DNA of 64,000 bases, taken from the NCBI RefSeq assembly GCF_013466985.1, contig NZ_CP059164.1, forward strand, positions 3,853,001-3,917,000, in the 5' to 3' direction. This document shows positions 47,845-57,970 of the stretch, one piece after another; within the stretch, counting starts at the first letter, position 1, and each line of letters starts with the position of its first letter. The notes below the pieces were generated by a model that searched no databases, had not been told where the DNA came from, and saw only the letters and a program-made list of their open reading frames with translations. The DNA is from Nocardioides ungokensis. GTDB lineage: Bacteria > Actinomycetota > Actinomycetes > Propionibacteriales > Nocardioidaceae. The position numbers and the translations under genes are program-made.

Positions 47845-48150
47845 TCAGGAGACCGGACCTCCGAAGATGTCGATGCGGTGGCCCTCGGCGAGGCTGACGA
47901 TCGCGCGCTTGGTGTCGGCACGCTTGCCGAGACCGTTGCGGGTACGACGCGTCTTGCCCTGTCGGTTGATGGTGTTGACCGACGTGACCTTGACGTTGAA
48001 CACCTTCTCGACCGCGATCTTGATCTCGGTCTTGTTGGCGTCCGGGCGCACGATGAAGGTGTACTTGTTCGCGTCGAGCAGGCCGTAGCTCTTCTCGGAC
48101 ACGACCGGTGCGATCAGGATGTCGCGGTGGTCCTTGTGCAGGGTGCTCAC
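47845..48150 (-). CDS. rplW: 50S ribosomal protein L23 (uL23)
   Basis: A 101-residue uL23 (STLHKDHRDILIAPVVSEKS, NKYTFIVRPDANKTEIKIAV, FNVKVTSVNTINRQGK). It docks SRP and trigger factor at the tunnel exit. The GTG at 48150 overlaps the rplD stop (GTGA). Confidence 0.97.
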   Translation of the reverse strand: MSTLHKDHRDILIAPVVSEKSYGLLDANKYTFIVRPDANKTEIKIAVEKVFNVKVTSVNTINRQGKTRRTRNGLGKRADTKRAIVSLAEGHRIDIFGGPVS

Positions 48151-48783
48151 TTCGAGCCCTCCTTGGCGGTGCCGGACACGAACACGTCGTACGCGCCCTT
48201 GGTGAAGACGATGTCGTCGCAGGCCAGCACGTCGTACGGTTGAGCTGGTCGACGGCCACGATGTGCACCTCGGGGGCGTTGCGCAGCGACAGCCAGGTGA
48301 GGGCGTCGTTGCGCTCGAGGACCACGAGGAACCGCGTGCGGTCCGACAGGCCCGACAGGCCGGCCAGGGCCGACTTGGTGGAGGCTTGTCACCCGAGAAC
48401 AGCGACTCGACCACGTGGATGCGGTCGTTGCGCGCCCGGTCGGAGAGGGCGCCACGCAGGGCGGCGGCCTTCATCTTCTTGGGGGTGCGCTGGTCGTAGC
48501 TGCGCGGCTGCGGGCCGTGGACGGTGCCACCACCGGCGAACTGCGGCGCACGGGTCGAACCCTGGCGGGCGCGGCCGGTGCCCTTCTGCTTGTAGGGCTT
48601 CTTGCCACCACCGCGGACCTCGCCGCGAGTCTTGGTGGCGTGGGTGCCCTGGCGAGCCGCGGCCTGCTGGGCGACGACCACCTGGTGGATCAGCGGGACG
48701 TTGACCGCCACGTCGAAGATCTCGGCGGGGAAGTCGACCTTGAGGGTCTTGACCGCGCTGGTGGACGAGGACTTGGTAGCCAT
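48147..48783 (-). CDS. rplD: 50S ribosomal protein L4 (uL4), two one-base frameshifts
   Basis: The protein reads normally for about 134 residues (RGGGKKPYKQKGTGRARQGS, HGPQPRSYDQRTPKKMKAAA). It then needs one added base near 48381-48386 to continue as STKSALAGLSGLSDRTRF and LVVLERNDALTWLSLRNAPE. A second added base near 48238-48241 gives YDVLACDDIVFTKGAYDVFV and the stop at 48147. The corrected length is 212 residues. As rplD is essential these are most likely assembly deletions. Confidence 0.93.
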
Positions 48784-48785
48784 GC

Positions 48786-49445
48786 TCACGCCTCCTGGAT
48801 CTGCTTGGCGGCCGAGCGGAGCACCACGAGACCACCCTTGGGGCCGGGAACGGCGCCCTTGAGGAGGATCAGGCCCTTCTCGGTGTCGACCGCGTGGACG
48901 GTGACGTTCTGGGTGGTGACGGTGTCGGCACCCATCCGGCCGGCCATCCGCACACCCTTGAACACGCGACCGGGCGTGGCGCAGGCGCCGATCGAACCGG
49001 GCTTGCGGTGGTTGCGGTGGGCACCGTGCGAGGCGCCCACACCGGAGAAGCCGTGACGCTTCATCGTGCCGGCGAAGCCCTTGCCCTTGCTGGTGCCGGT
49101 GACGTCGATCTCCTCGCCTGCGGCGAAGGTGTCGACGGCCAGCTCCTGACCCACGGTGTACGTGGAGGCGTCAGCGGTGCGGATCTCGACGAGGTGGCGA
49201 CGCGGGGTGGTCCCGGCCTTGGCGAAGTGACCGGCACGCGGCTTGTTCACCTTGCGGCCCTCGATCTCGCCGAAGCCGACCTGGACGGCGTTGTAGCCGT
49301 CGGTGGCGGGCTGGCGGACCTGGGTGACCACGTTGGTGCTCGCGGCGATCACGGTCACGGGGACGACGCGGTTGTTCTCGTCCCACAGCTGGGTCATGCC
49401 GAGCTTGGTGCCCAGCAGCCCCTTCACATTGCGTTCGAAAGTCAT
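48786..49445 (-). CDS. rplC: 50S ribosomal protein L3 (uL3)
   Basis: A 219-residue uL3 with TFERNVKGLLGTKLGMTQLW, the long loop KRHGFSGVGASHGAHRNHRK near the peptidyl transferase centre, and VFKGVRMAGRMGADTVTTQN. It starts 50S assembly. It follows rpsJ by 10 bp. Confidence 0.98.
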   Translation of the reverse strand: MTFERNVKGLLGTKLGMTQLWDENNRVVPVTVIAASTNVVTQVRQPATDGYNAVQVGFGEIEGRKVNKPRAGHFAKAGTTPRRHLVEIRTADASTYTVGQELAVDTFAAGEEIDVTGTSKGKGFAGTMKRHGFSGVGASHGAHRNHRKPGSIGACATPGRVFKGVRMAGRMGADTVTTQNVTVHAVDTEKGLILLKGAVPGPKGGLVVLRSAAKQIQEA

Positions 49446-49455
49446 TTCAGTGACC

Positions 49456-49764
49456 TCAGAGCTTGATCTCGATGTCGACACCGGCAGGCAGGTCGAGTCG
49501 CATGAGCGAGTCGACCGTCTTCGGCGTGGGGTCGATGATGTCGATGAGGCGCTTGTGGGTGCGCATCTCGAAGTGCTCGCGGGAGTCCTTGTACTTGTGG
49601 GGCGAGCGGATGACGCAGTACACGTTCTTCTCGGTCGGCAGCGGCACGGGGCCGGCGACCTTGGCACCCGTACGGGTGACGGTGTCCACGATCTTGCGCG
49701 CCGAGGTGTCGATCACCTCGTGGTCATAGGCCTTGAGCCTGATGCGGATCTTCTGTCCCGCCAT
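49456..49764 (-). CDS. rpsJ: 30S ribosomal protein S10 (uS10)
   Basis: A 102-residue uS10 (AGQKIRIRLKAYDHEVIDTS, KVAGPVPLPTEKNVYCVIRS, HFEMRTHKRLIDIIDPTPKT). It is the first gene of the S10 operon and also a NusG partner in antitermination. In many actinobacteria tuf lies shortly upstream; here 13.3 kb separate them. Confidence 0.98.
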   Translation of the reverse strand: MAGQKIRIRLKAYDHEVIDTSARKIVDTVTRTGAKVAGPVPLPTEKNVYCVIRSPHKYKDSREHFEMRTHKRLIDIIDPTPKTVDSLMRLDLPAGVDIEIKL

Positions 49765-50237
49765 AGGTCTCTCTCGTCCTTAGTCAGTTCTGTGCCAGCC
49801 CTTGCGAGCCGGAACCGCGTGCCTTCGTTTCTCGACCTGGCCCCGGGTGAGGCCCTGCCGCCCTGCTCCACCACCCCGCTGCTCAGCCTTTCGGCCGACC
49901 CCCGCGGTCGGGCGTGTCGCAGGCACTGGGCGCGCGACACGAGACCGGGGTCCCGCAACTTGTTGGTGTCACTCGACGGGTTCGTCGAGTGGATCGGGTC
50001 TCCTCCCCTGCACTGATGCAGAGCCGGTGCGGCCGCACGCCAAACCACCGAAACCTCACAAGGAGACGCGATTCAGTAGTCAAGGTTGTGTTTCTGCCGC
50101 ACCCCGGCGACCCGCCGGAGCAACCGGACTATCTTGGCAGAGATCCCGCGCAGCGCCAAATCGCTTCCCGGGGCTGCGGAAAGGGTGTCCTCTGACAGGA
50201 TGTGCGCGCTGAAGGACGCGGCCCAGAGGGGGATGTG
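49765..50237. promoter_or_regulatory. Divergent region upstream of the S10 operon
   Basis: These 473 bp contain no gene that I can support. They must hold the main promoter and leader of the ribosomal super-operon on the minus strand and a promoter for the plus-strand block at 50238. A perfect inverted repeat actcgac/gtcgagt (49971-49990, 6-nt loop) lies 200 bp from rpsJ and could be a leader hairpin. No specific -10/-35 pair can be assigned with confidence. Confidence 0.45.
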
Positions 50238-51338
50238 ATGTCGGGCAGTGAGTGGTACCCGCCGCCGGGACCGGCGACGCCTCCCGGCCAGTCTGCTCCA
50301 CCTCCCGGTTGGGCGCCACCGCCCCCGGGCTGGGCCCCACCACCGGCTCCGGGCTGGGCGCCTCCCCCGGGCCCGCCGCCCGGCATGCTCGGCGCCGCGC
50401 ACAAGCCCGGTGCCCTGCCCCTGCGCCCGCTGGCCATCGGCGACATGTACGACGCGGCGTTCCGCATCATCCGCTTCAACCCCAAGGCGACTGTCGGGTC
50501 CGCCGTGCTGGTGGCGGCGGTCGCGATGGCGATCCCGGTGGTGGTGACGGCCCTGCTGTCCTGGACCGTCGACCTCTCGCTCGACCGGTCGGGCGGGGAC
50601 GTGTCCGGATCCGACGTCGCGGGCATGGTGGGCGCCTTCGGCTCCCTCGGGCTCGGCAGCGTCCTGCAGTCGATCGGGCTGATCCTGGTCACCGGGATGA
50701 TCGCCCACGTCACGGCCGCGGCCGCGATCGGCCGGCGCCTCTCCTTGGGCGAGGCCTGGCGCGCCACGCACGGCAAGCGGTGGCGCCTGATCGGGCTGAC
50801 GTTCCTCCTCGGCCTGATGCTGACCGGGATCATCGCCGGCTACGCGCTGACGTGGGTGCCGGTCGTGATGCTCGCGCACGGCTGGCAGGTCGCCAGCTAC
50901 GGGATCGTCACCGTGCCCCTCTTCCTCTGCTTCCTGGTGTGGTTCTGGGTGCGGGTCTACTACCTGCCGGTGCCTGCGCTGATGCTCGAGCCGATCGGCG
51001 TCACCGCCGCGATCGGCCGCGCCTTCCGGTTGACGCGCCGGCAGTTCTGGCGCACCTTCGGCATCGCCCTGCTCACCGTGATCATCGCCCAGATCGCGGG
51101 GTCGATCCTGGCGATGCCGGTCTCGCTGGTGGGCCAGGCGATGCTGATGGGAGCCGGGTCGGCGAAGTACGGCGTCCTGGCCCTCGTCGTGACCAACGCG
51201 CTCACCTCGGTGATCTCGGCCGCCTTCGTGGCCCCGTTCACCACCACGGTCGCCTCCCTGCAGTACCTCGACCAGCGGATGCGCAAGGAGGCGTACGACG
51301 TCGAGCTGATGGCCCGGGCCGGGATCGTCCCCTCGTGA
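50238..51338 (+). CDS. Multi-span membrane protein with Pro-rich N-terminus
   Basis: A 366-residue protein. Residues 1-55 are Pro/Gly/Trp repeats (PPPGWAPPPPGWAPPP type), the cytoplasmic tail seen in many actinobacterial membrane proteins. Six hydrophobic segments follow, with amphipathic AIGRAFRLTRRQFWRTFG, resembling the membrane domain of glycerophosphodiesterase-like proteins (GPDPase_memb). It is the first gene of a coupled block with DUF4129, DUF4350, MoxR and DUF58 genes. ATG 50238 follows gaggggg. The block is widely conserved in actinobacteria but its role is not settled. Confidence 0.8.
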   Translation: MSGSEWYPPPGPATPPGQSAPPPGWAPPPPGWAPPPAPGWAPPPGPPPGMLGAAHKPGALPLRPLAIGDMYDAAFRIIRFNPKATVGSAVLVAAVAMAIPVVVTALLSWTVDLSLDRSGGDVSGSDVAGMVGAFGSLGLGSVLQSIGLILVTGMIAHVTAAAAIGRRLSLGEAWRATHGKRWRLIGLTFLLGLMLTGIIAGYALTWVPVVMLAHGWQVASYGIVTVPLFLCFLVWFWVRVYYLPVPALMLEPIGVTAAIGRAFRLTRRQFWRTFGIALLTVIIAQIAGSILAMPVSLVGQAMLMGAGSAKYGVLALVVTNALTSVISAAFVAPFTTTVASLQYLDQRMRKEAYDVELMARAGIVPS

Positions 51339-51955
51339 TCCCCGCCGGCCTGCTGCGGACCGCCCCGCCCCTGGACCCGTCCGGGGACGAGGGGCGGTCG
51401 TGGCTGCGCCGGGAGCTCATGCACCCCGAGTACCACCAGCAGAACCTCGTGGAGCAGGTCATCAACTGGCTCCAGCGCCAGGTGCAGCGGGGCGTCGACG
51501 CCGCCAGCCACGCTCCCCCGCTGTCGACCTTCGCCGCCATGGTCGTCCTGCTGCTGCTCGTCGGCGGGCTGGCCTGGCTGCTCTCCCGGACCCGCCGGAC
51601 CGCCCACCGGGCCGCCGCGCGAGGACCGGTCCTCGGCGACGCGACCGTGACGGCCGACCAGCTGCGCGGCCGTGCCGAGGCGGCCCTGGCCGAGGGGCGG
51701 CACGCCGACGCCCTCGTGGACGCGTTCCGGGCGCTGGCCGTGCGCCAGGTCGAGCGCGGCCGGCTCGACGACCTCCCCGGCGCCACTGCGCACGAGGTGG
51801 CGGTCGCGCTCGCTGCGGCGTACCCCGAGCAGGGCGGGCGGGTCGACGGCAGCGCAGCGGCCTTCGACGCGGTGCTCTACGGCCACCACCCGGCGGCGCG
51901 GGAGCAGGCCGCCGGCGTCCTCGCCCTCGACGACGAGCTGGCGGCGCGCCGATGA
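51335..51955 (+). CDS. DUF4129-type membrane protein
   Basis: A 206-residue protein with one transmembrane helix at about 68-85 (AAMVVLLLLVGGLAWLL). The N-terminal outer part contains ELMHPEYHQQN, and the cytoplasmic C-terminal helical domain has RGRAEAALAEGRHADALVDA and FRALAVRQVERG, the DUF4129 pattern. GTG 51335 overlaps the upstream stop. DUF4129 proteins accompany MoxR/DUF58 genes and transglutaminase-like proteins; a role in assembly of a membrane complex is inferred. Confidence 0.82.
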   Translation: MIPAGLLRTAPPLDPSGDEGRSWLRRELMHPEYHQQNLVEQVINWLQRQVQRGVDAASHAPPLSTFAAMVVLLLLVGGLAWLLSRTRRTAHRAAARGPVLGDATVTADQLRGRAEAALAEGRHADALVDAFRALAVRQVERGRLDDLPGATAHEVAVALAAAYPEQGGRVDGSAAAFDAVLYGHHPAAREQAAGVLALDDELAARR

Positions 51956-53099
51956 GCGCCACCGCGACGGCCTCGGCACCCGCCACGCCGGCCACCTCCT
52001 GGTGGGGGCGCCAGCGCGCCACCCTCCTGATCGTCCTCGGCCTCGCCGCGGCGGTCGTCGTGGTGCTCGTGCTGGGGGGTGGCGGGGTCCGCACCTCGAC
52101 CCCGCTCGACCCGGACAACCCGGACCCGGCGGGCGCCCAGGCGCTGGCCCGGGTGCTGGAGGACCACGGCGTCGACGTCACCGTCGTCCGTGGCGCCGAC
52201 GCGCTGGCGCGGGCGGGTGTCCAGGCGGGCACCACGGTCCTGGTGACCTCGACCGACCAGCTCGGCGACAGCACGGTCCGCCGGATGCTCGACGACACCC
52301 GCGGTGCCCGACTCGTGCTGGCCGGTCCCGGACCGGGGACCACGGCCGCCCTGGGAGTCTCCGGGCTGCCCTTCACCGTCTCGGTCGGCGACGCCCGCCC
52401 GGCGGGCTGCGACGACCCACGCTTCGCCGACCTGTCGATGCAGGTCGACCACGCGCTGGAGTACCCCGGGCCCGACGGCTGCTTCGGGGGCGAGCACGGC
52501 GCGCTGGTGGCCGAGCCGCGCCAGGGCCTGACCCTGCTGGGAGCGTCCGAGGCGCTCAGCAACGACCAGGTGCTGCGGTCCGACAACGCGGCCGTCCTGC
52601 TCCGCCTGCTCGGTGGCGGGAACCGGCTGGTGTGGTACGTCCCCTCGATCGACGACCTGGTCGCGGACGACGGCGTCAGCCTGTCGACGCTGCTCCCCCG
52701 GTGGATCCGGCCCGGCCTCTGGCTCGGCGCCCTCGCCCTGGTGGCGCTCGTGGCCTGGCGGGCCCGCCGGCTGGGTCCCCTGGCCACCGAGCCGCTGCCC
52801 GTCGTGGTCAAGGCCATCGAGACCACGCACAGCCGCGGCCGCCTCTACCGCCGGTCGGGCGACCGGGCGCACGCCGCGGACGCCCTGCGCTCGGCCGCCC
52901 GCTCCCGGGCCCGCGAACGCCTGCAGCTGGGAGCCGGCGACGACACCGCGCTGGTGCGCGCGGTCGCCCACCAGGTCGGGCGCCCGGTCGAGGCCGTCGC
53001 GCTCCTCCTCGGCCCGGACGGCCCCGCCCCGACCACCGACCACGACCTGATTGCTCTGGCCAACGACCTGGCCGCACTCGACAGAGAGGTACGCCGCAC

Positions 53100-53103
<4 letters not shown>
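51952..53103 (+). CDS. DUF4350-domain membrane protein
   Basis: A 383-residue protein. A first helix (about 25-44) is followed by an external DUF4350 domain (45-240) with DPDNPDPAGAQALARVLEDH and VVRGADALARAGVQ, a fold related to class I glutamine-amidotransferase/ThuA-like domains. A second helix (about 258-275) leads to a cytoplasmic helical tail. It overlaps both neighbours by ATGA, so the block is tightly coupled. Function unknown. Confidence 0.82.
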
Positions 53104-54104
<1,001 letters not shown>

Positions 54105-54114
54105 ACGAGCTCTG

Positions 54115-55407
54115 ATGGCGCTCCGCGGGCGGGTCCCCCTGCTGCTCCTGCTCGGCCTGGTCCCGGTGCTGGTGCGCCCCGCCATGTCCACGGTCTGGCT
54201 GTGGGTGCTCGCGGTGTCGCTGCTGGTGCTCGCCGACTGGCTGCTCGCGCCGTCCCCCGACACGGTCGGGCTCGACCGGCCTCCCGTCGGGACGGTCCGC
54301 CTCGGGCACCCGGCCGAGACCGTGCTGCTCGCGAGCAACACCGGCTCGCGTCGGGTGCGCGGCCGGCTGCGGGACGCCTGGCAGCCGACCGCGGGCGCGC
54401 AGGAGAACCGGCACCGCCTCCGCCTCGGCCCCGGTGACCGGACAGTGCTCCGCACTCCCCTGCTGCCCCGCCGTCGCGGTGACCTGCGCGCGGTCGGGGT
54501 CACCGTGCGCACCCACGGTCCGCTGGGCCTGGCGGCGCGGCAGCGCACCCGCCAGGTCGCCGGGAGCGTGCGGTCGCTACCTCCCTTCGAAGCGCGCAGG
54601 CACCTGCCGAGCAGGCTGGCCCGGCTGCGGGACCTCGACGGCCGGGCGGCGGTGCGGGTGCGCGGCCAGGGGACGGAGTTCGATTCGTTGCGCGAGTACG
54701 TCCGCGGCGACGACGTGCGCTCGATCGACTGGCGGGCCAGTGCCCGCAACCGCAACGTCGTGGTGCGGACCTGGCAGCCGGAGCGGGACCGGCGGGTGGT
54801 GCTGGTGCTGGACACCTCGCGCACCTCCGCGGGACGCGTCGAGGACGTCCCCCGGCTCGACTCGGCGATGGATGCCGCGCTGCTGCTCGCCGCCCTCGCG
54901 GCCCGGGCCGGCGACCGGATCGACTTCGTGGCCGGTGACCGGCGGGTCCGCAGCCGGGTGCGCTCCGCCGGCGCCAAGGACGTCGTCGCCAACCTGCAGG
55001 ACACCATGGCCGACCTCGAGCCGGTGATCGCCGAGGCGGACTGGGCCTCGCTGGCCGGAGCGGTCAGCGGGTTCGGGCGGCAGCGGGCCCTCGTCGTACT
55101 GCTGACGCCGCTGGAGCCGGCGGCCATCGAGGAGGGGCTGCTCCCGGTGCTGCCGTCGCTGACCCGGCACCACCGGGTGGTGCTCGCCTCGGTGAAGGAC
55201 CCCGCCCTCGAGCAGCTTGCCGCGACCCGCGGGACCCTCGACGAGGTGTACGACGCGGCCGCCGCCGAGCAGGTCCTCGTCCGGCGGCGGCGCACCGCCG
55301 GGCTGCTGCGCGCCCTGGGGGTCGACGTGGTCGACGCGGACGCCGAGCAGCTGCCACCGGCCCTGGCCGACCACTACCTCGACCTGAAGGCGCGCTGCCT
55401 CCTCTGA
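54115..55407 (+). CDS. DUF58-domain protein (MoxR partner)
   Basis: A 430-residue protein with two N-terminal membrane helices (about 6-40), a beta-rich segment, and a DUF58 domain at about 200-370. That domain carries GTEFDSLREYVRGDDVRSID then WRASARNRNVVVR, followed by a VWA-like strand VVLVLDTSRTSAG with a partial MIDAS-type DxSxxS. It is the usual partner of MoxR ATPases. It is the last gene of the coupled block, 10 bp after moxR. Confidence 0.92.
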   Translation: MALRGRVPLLLLLGLVPVLVRPAMSTVWLWVLAVSLLVLADWLLAPSPDTVGLDRPPVGTVRLGHPAETVLLASNTGSRRVRGRLRDAWQPTAGAQENRHRLRLGPGDRTVLRTPLLPRRRGDLRAVGVTVRTHGPLGLAARQRTRQVAGSVRSLPPFEARRHLPSRLARLRDLDGRAAVRVRGQGTEFDSLREYVRGDDVRSIDWRASARNRNVVVRTWQPERDRRVVLVLDTSRTSAGRVEDVPRLDSAMDAALLLAALAARAGDRIDFVAGDRRVRSRVRSAGAKDVVANLQDTMADLEPVIAEADWASLAGAVSGFGRQRALVVLLTPLEPAAIEEGLLPVLPSLTRHHRVVLASVKDPALEQLAATRGTLDEVYDAAAAEQVLVRRRRTAGLLRALGVDVVDADAEQLPPALADHYLDLKARCLL

Positions 55408-55432
55408 TCGCTCGTCGCACCCGGCCCGGTCG

Positions 55433-55933
55433 TCAACCCTCCTGCGCCAGGTCGCGTTGGTACCAGGTGCCCGTCCTGCCGCCCAGATCGGCGGGTCCTG
55501 CCGGGCCGACCGCGACGAAACCGGCTTTGGTGAGCACCCGGTGGGAAGCGGCGTTGTCGCGGGAGGTCGCCGCCCGCAGCGTGCGCAGCCCGTGGCGCGT
55601 CGCCGCCAGCCGGCACAGCTCCGTGACGGCCCAGGTCGCCAGGCCGCGTCCGGTGGCGCTCTCGGCGACCCGGTAGCCCAGGTCGGCGGTGCCGTCGGTG
55701 AGGTCGTACAGGTTGAACCTGCCCAGCACCGAACCGTCCTCGTCCACGAGCAGGTGGAAGGCGGCGGTGCCGGCCTCCTGCTCGGCGAGCAACGCGGCGT
55801 ACCGGTCGGTGAACTGGTCGAAGAACTCGTCACCGCGGTCGGAGATCGAGGCGGCGAAGTAGGCGCGGTTGGCCAGCTCGAAGGCCAGGACCGCCGGGGC
55901 GTCGCCGGCCTGCAGCCGCTTCAGCTCGGGCAC
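55433..55933 (-). CDS. GNAT-family N-acetyltransferase, RimJ/RimL-like
   Basis: A 166-residue acetyltransferase. The acetyl-CoA pyrophosphate loop lies in YRVAESATGRGLATWAVTEL, the catalytic region includes ADLGYRV, and the C-terminal NAASHRVLTKAGFVAVGP motif is typical of RimJ/RimL-type enzymes acting on protein N-termini or small amines. It is convergent with the DUF58 gene, 25 bp away. Substrate unknown. Confidence 0.9.
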   Translation of the reverse strand: MPELKRLQAGDAPAVLAFELANRAYFAASISDRGDEFFDQFTDRYAALLAEQEAGTAAFHLLVDEDGSVLGRFNLYDLTDGTADLGYRVAESATGRGLATWAVTELCRLAATRHGLRTLRAATSRDNAASHRVLTKAGFVAVGPAGPADLGGRTGTWYQRDLAQEG

Positions 55934-55982
55934 CGCCCGACCCTACCCAGAGGGAGTGCCGGAGCCGCCCGGGTTTCGACAG

Positions 55983-56978
55983 TCAGGCCTGGGTGGCGAC
56001 GCGGTCCTCGAGGAGGGAGGCGTCGATGTCGCCGGTGTGGCCGCGGCGGTGGGCGGCGCGGCCGAGCCCGAAGACGTAGGCGAGGAAGCAGCACTCTGCG
56101 AGGACGCCGATCCCGATGCGCGCCGCCGTGGGCAGGTCGGAGGGGGTCACGAAGGCCTCGATCATCCCGCTGACGAACAGCACGGCCACCAGCCCCAGGG
56201 CCACGGTCCCGGCCGTGCGCCCCTCCCGCGCCAGGGACTGGGATCGGGAGAGCTCGCCGGGCTCGACCCACGACCAGAACAGCCGCAGCCCCACCCCGCC
56301 GGCGACGAAGACCGCGGTCAGCTCGAGCATCCCGTGCGGCAGGATCAGCCCCCAGAAGTGGGCGCCCTGGCCGTGCCGGGTCATGATCGAGCCGATCACG
56401 GCGAGGTTCGCGATGTTGCGGAAGAGCAGCAGGACGATCGGGAACCCGAGCACCCCCAGCGCCAGGCAGAGGGCGGAGACCCAGGCGTTGTTGATCCACA
56501 CCTGGGCGGCGAAGTGGGACGCGGCGTACTCGCTGTAGTAGCCCTCGAAGTCGTGGTTGACCAGCTGGTCGACCTGGTCGGGCGAGAGCAGCGACTGCTC
56601 GACGTTCGGGTGGTCGAGCAGCCACAGCATCATCACCGCGGTCACCACGACGTTGGCCGCGAGCGTGCCCAGCCACCACCAGCGCAGCCGGTAGAGAGCG
56701 GCGGGGAAGCGGTCGACGAAGAACGACGTCACCCCGCGCCAGGTGCCCACGCGCGTGCCCGACGCCCGGTTGCGGGCGCGGGAGAGCAGCGAGGACAGGT
56801 GGGCGATGAGCGACGCGTCGGGCGCCGAGGTCCGCACGACCGAGAGGTGCGTGGCGACCTGCTGGTAGCGCTCGACGAACTCGTCGCTCTCGGCGCCGGA
56901 CAGCCGGCGCCGGCGGGTCAGCTCCTCGAGGCGCTGCCACTCGTCCGCGTGAGCGAGCACGTAGGCGTCGAGATCCAC
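55983..56978 (-). CDS. SpoIIM-like (stage II sporulation protein M family) membrane protein
   Basis: A 331-residue protein with a helical cytoplasmic N-terminal domain (about 1-95) and five or six membrane helices of the SpoIIM/DUF95 type (WINNAWVSALCLALGVLGFP, LILPHGMLELTAVFVAGGVG). The family also exists in non-sporulating actinobacteria, next to RDD and MoxR/DUF58 genes, so a sporulation role is not implied. It is divergent from the RDD gene with only 23 bp between start codons. Confidence 0.88.
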   Translation of the reverse strand: MDLDAYVLAHADEWQRLEELTRRRRLSGAESDEFVERYQQVATHLSVVRTSAPDASLIAHLSSLLSRARNRASGTRVGTWRGVTSFFVDRFPAALYRLRWWWLGTLAANVVVTAVMMLWLLDHPNVEQSLLSPDQVDQLVNHDFEGYYSEYAASHFAAQVWINNAWVSALCLALGVLGFPIVLLLFRNIANLAVIGSIMTRHGQGAHFWGLILPHGMLELTAVFVAGGVGLRLFWSWVEPGELSRSQSLAREGRTAGTVALGLVAVLFVSGMIEAFVTPSDLPTAARIGIGVLAECCFLAYVFGLGRAAHRRGHTGDIDASLLEDRVATQA

Positions 56979-57001
56979 GGCGCAACCTTATGCTGACCGC
57001 G

Positions 57002-57811
57002 ATGTCGACTCCCGAGCTCGCGACGCTGACGACCGACGACCTGGTGACGGGTGAAGCGGTCGCGCTCGACCTGCCCCCGGCCAGCCTGGGTCCGCGGATC
57101 GCCTCCGGGCTGATCGACGTGACGGTCACCGTGCTGCTGCTGGTCGCGGTGGTCCTGCTCTTCACCGTCGCCGCGCTCCAGACCGACCAGGCCCTGGTCA
57201 CGGTCGCCTTCGTCGGCACCCTCGTCTTCGTGTTCCTCGTCTTCCCGACCACGGTGGAGACGCTCACCCGGGGCAAGTCGCTCGGCAAGCTGGTGCTGGG
57301 GCTGCGCACCGTCCGCGACGACGCCGGCCCGATCTCCTTCCACCACGCGTTCGTCCGCGCCCTGGTCGCCGTGGTCGAGGTCTACGCCTTCTCCGCCGGC
57401 CCGGCCTTCTTCGCCGCGCTGCTCAGCTCCCGGGGCAAGCGGCTGGGCGACTACGCGGCGGGGACCTACGTCGTGCGTGAGCGGGTCCGGCTCCGGCTCG
57501 CCACGCCCGCGACGATGCCCCCGCAGCTGGCGGCCTGGGCCGCCGCCGCCGACATGGCCTCGCTCCCCACCGGCCTCGCCCTGGCGGTGCGCCAGTTCCT
57601 CGGCCGGCTGCCGCAGATCGACCCGGCGTCCCGCGCCTCGATCGGCGGTCGCCTGGCCGCGCAGGTCGGCGAGTACGTCGCCCCGTCGCCGCCGGAGGGC
57701 ACCCCTCCCGAGGCCTTCCTCGCGGCGGTCGTCGCGTCCCGGCGCGAGCGCGACACGGCCCGGCTGGCCCGCGAGGCCGAGCTGCGCCGCCGACTCACGT
57801 CCCGCGGATGA
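57002..57811 (+). CDS. RDD-family membrane protein
   Basis: A 269-residue protein with an RDD domain at about 20-160 (GPRIASGLIDVTVTVLLLVA, TRGKSLGKLVLGLRTVRDDA, RGKRLGDYAAGTYVVRER) and a cytoplasmic helical C-terminus rich in Arg and Ala. RDD proteins have been linked to ion transport, but the substrate here is unknown. ATG 57002 is used; a longer start at 56990 exists. It is divergent from the SpoIIM-like gene and presumably works with it. Confidence 0.88.
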   Translation: MSTPELATLTTDDLVTGEAVALDLPPASLGPRIASGLIDVTVTVLLLVAVVLLFTVAALQTDQALVTVAFVGTLVFVFLVFPTTVETLTRGKSLGKLVLGLRTVRDDAGPISFHHAFVRALVAVVEVYAFSAGPAFFAALLSSRGKRLGDYAAGTYVVRERVRLRLATPATMPPQLAAWAAAADMASLPTGLALAVRQFLGRLPQIDPASRASIGGRLAAQVGEYVAPSPPEGTPPEAFLAAVVASRRERDTARLAREAELRRRLTSRG

Positions 57812-57970
57812 GCACCCCGGCGGCGCGGGCTCCGGGCGACGTGCTCGTCCACCTGCGCCGGGTCACCACCCACCCGGGCAGCGGTGGACCAGCCACCATC
57901 CGCCGCACCAGAACGGTGGCCAGGCCACCGCCGGCGCCGGCTGGTGGGGGGATCCGGGCTGGGCTCCTCG

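Noticed and set aside
46247..48386. Programmed frameshifting in rpsC, rpsS, rplV or rplD
   Set aside because: No slippery heptamers or conserved structures are visible and these families are never frameshifted; assembly indels explain all five sites.
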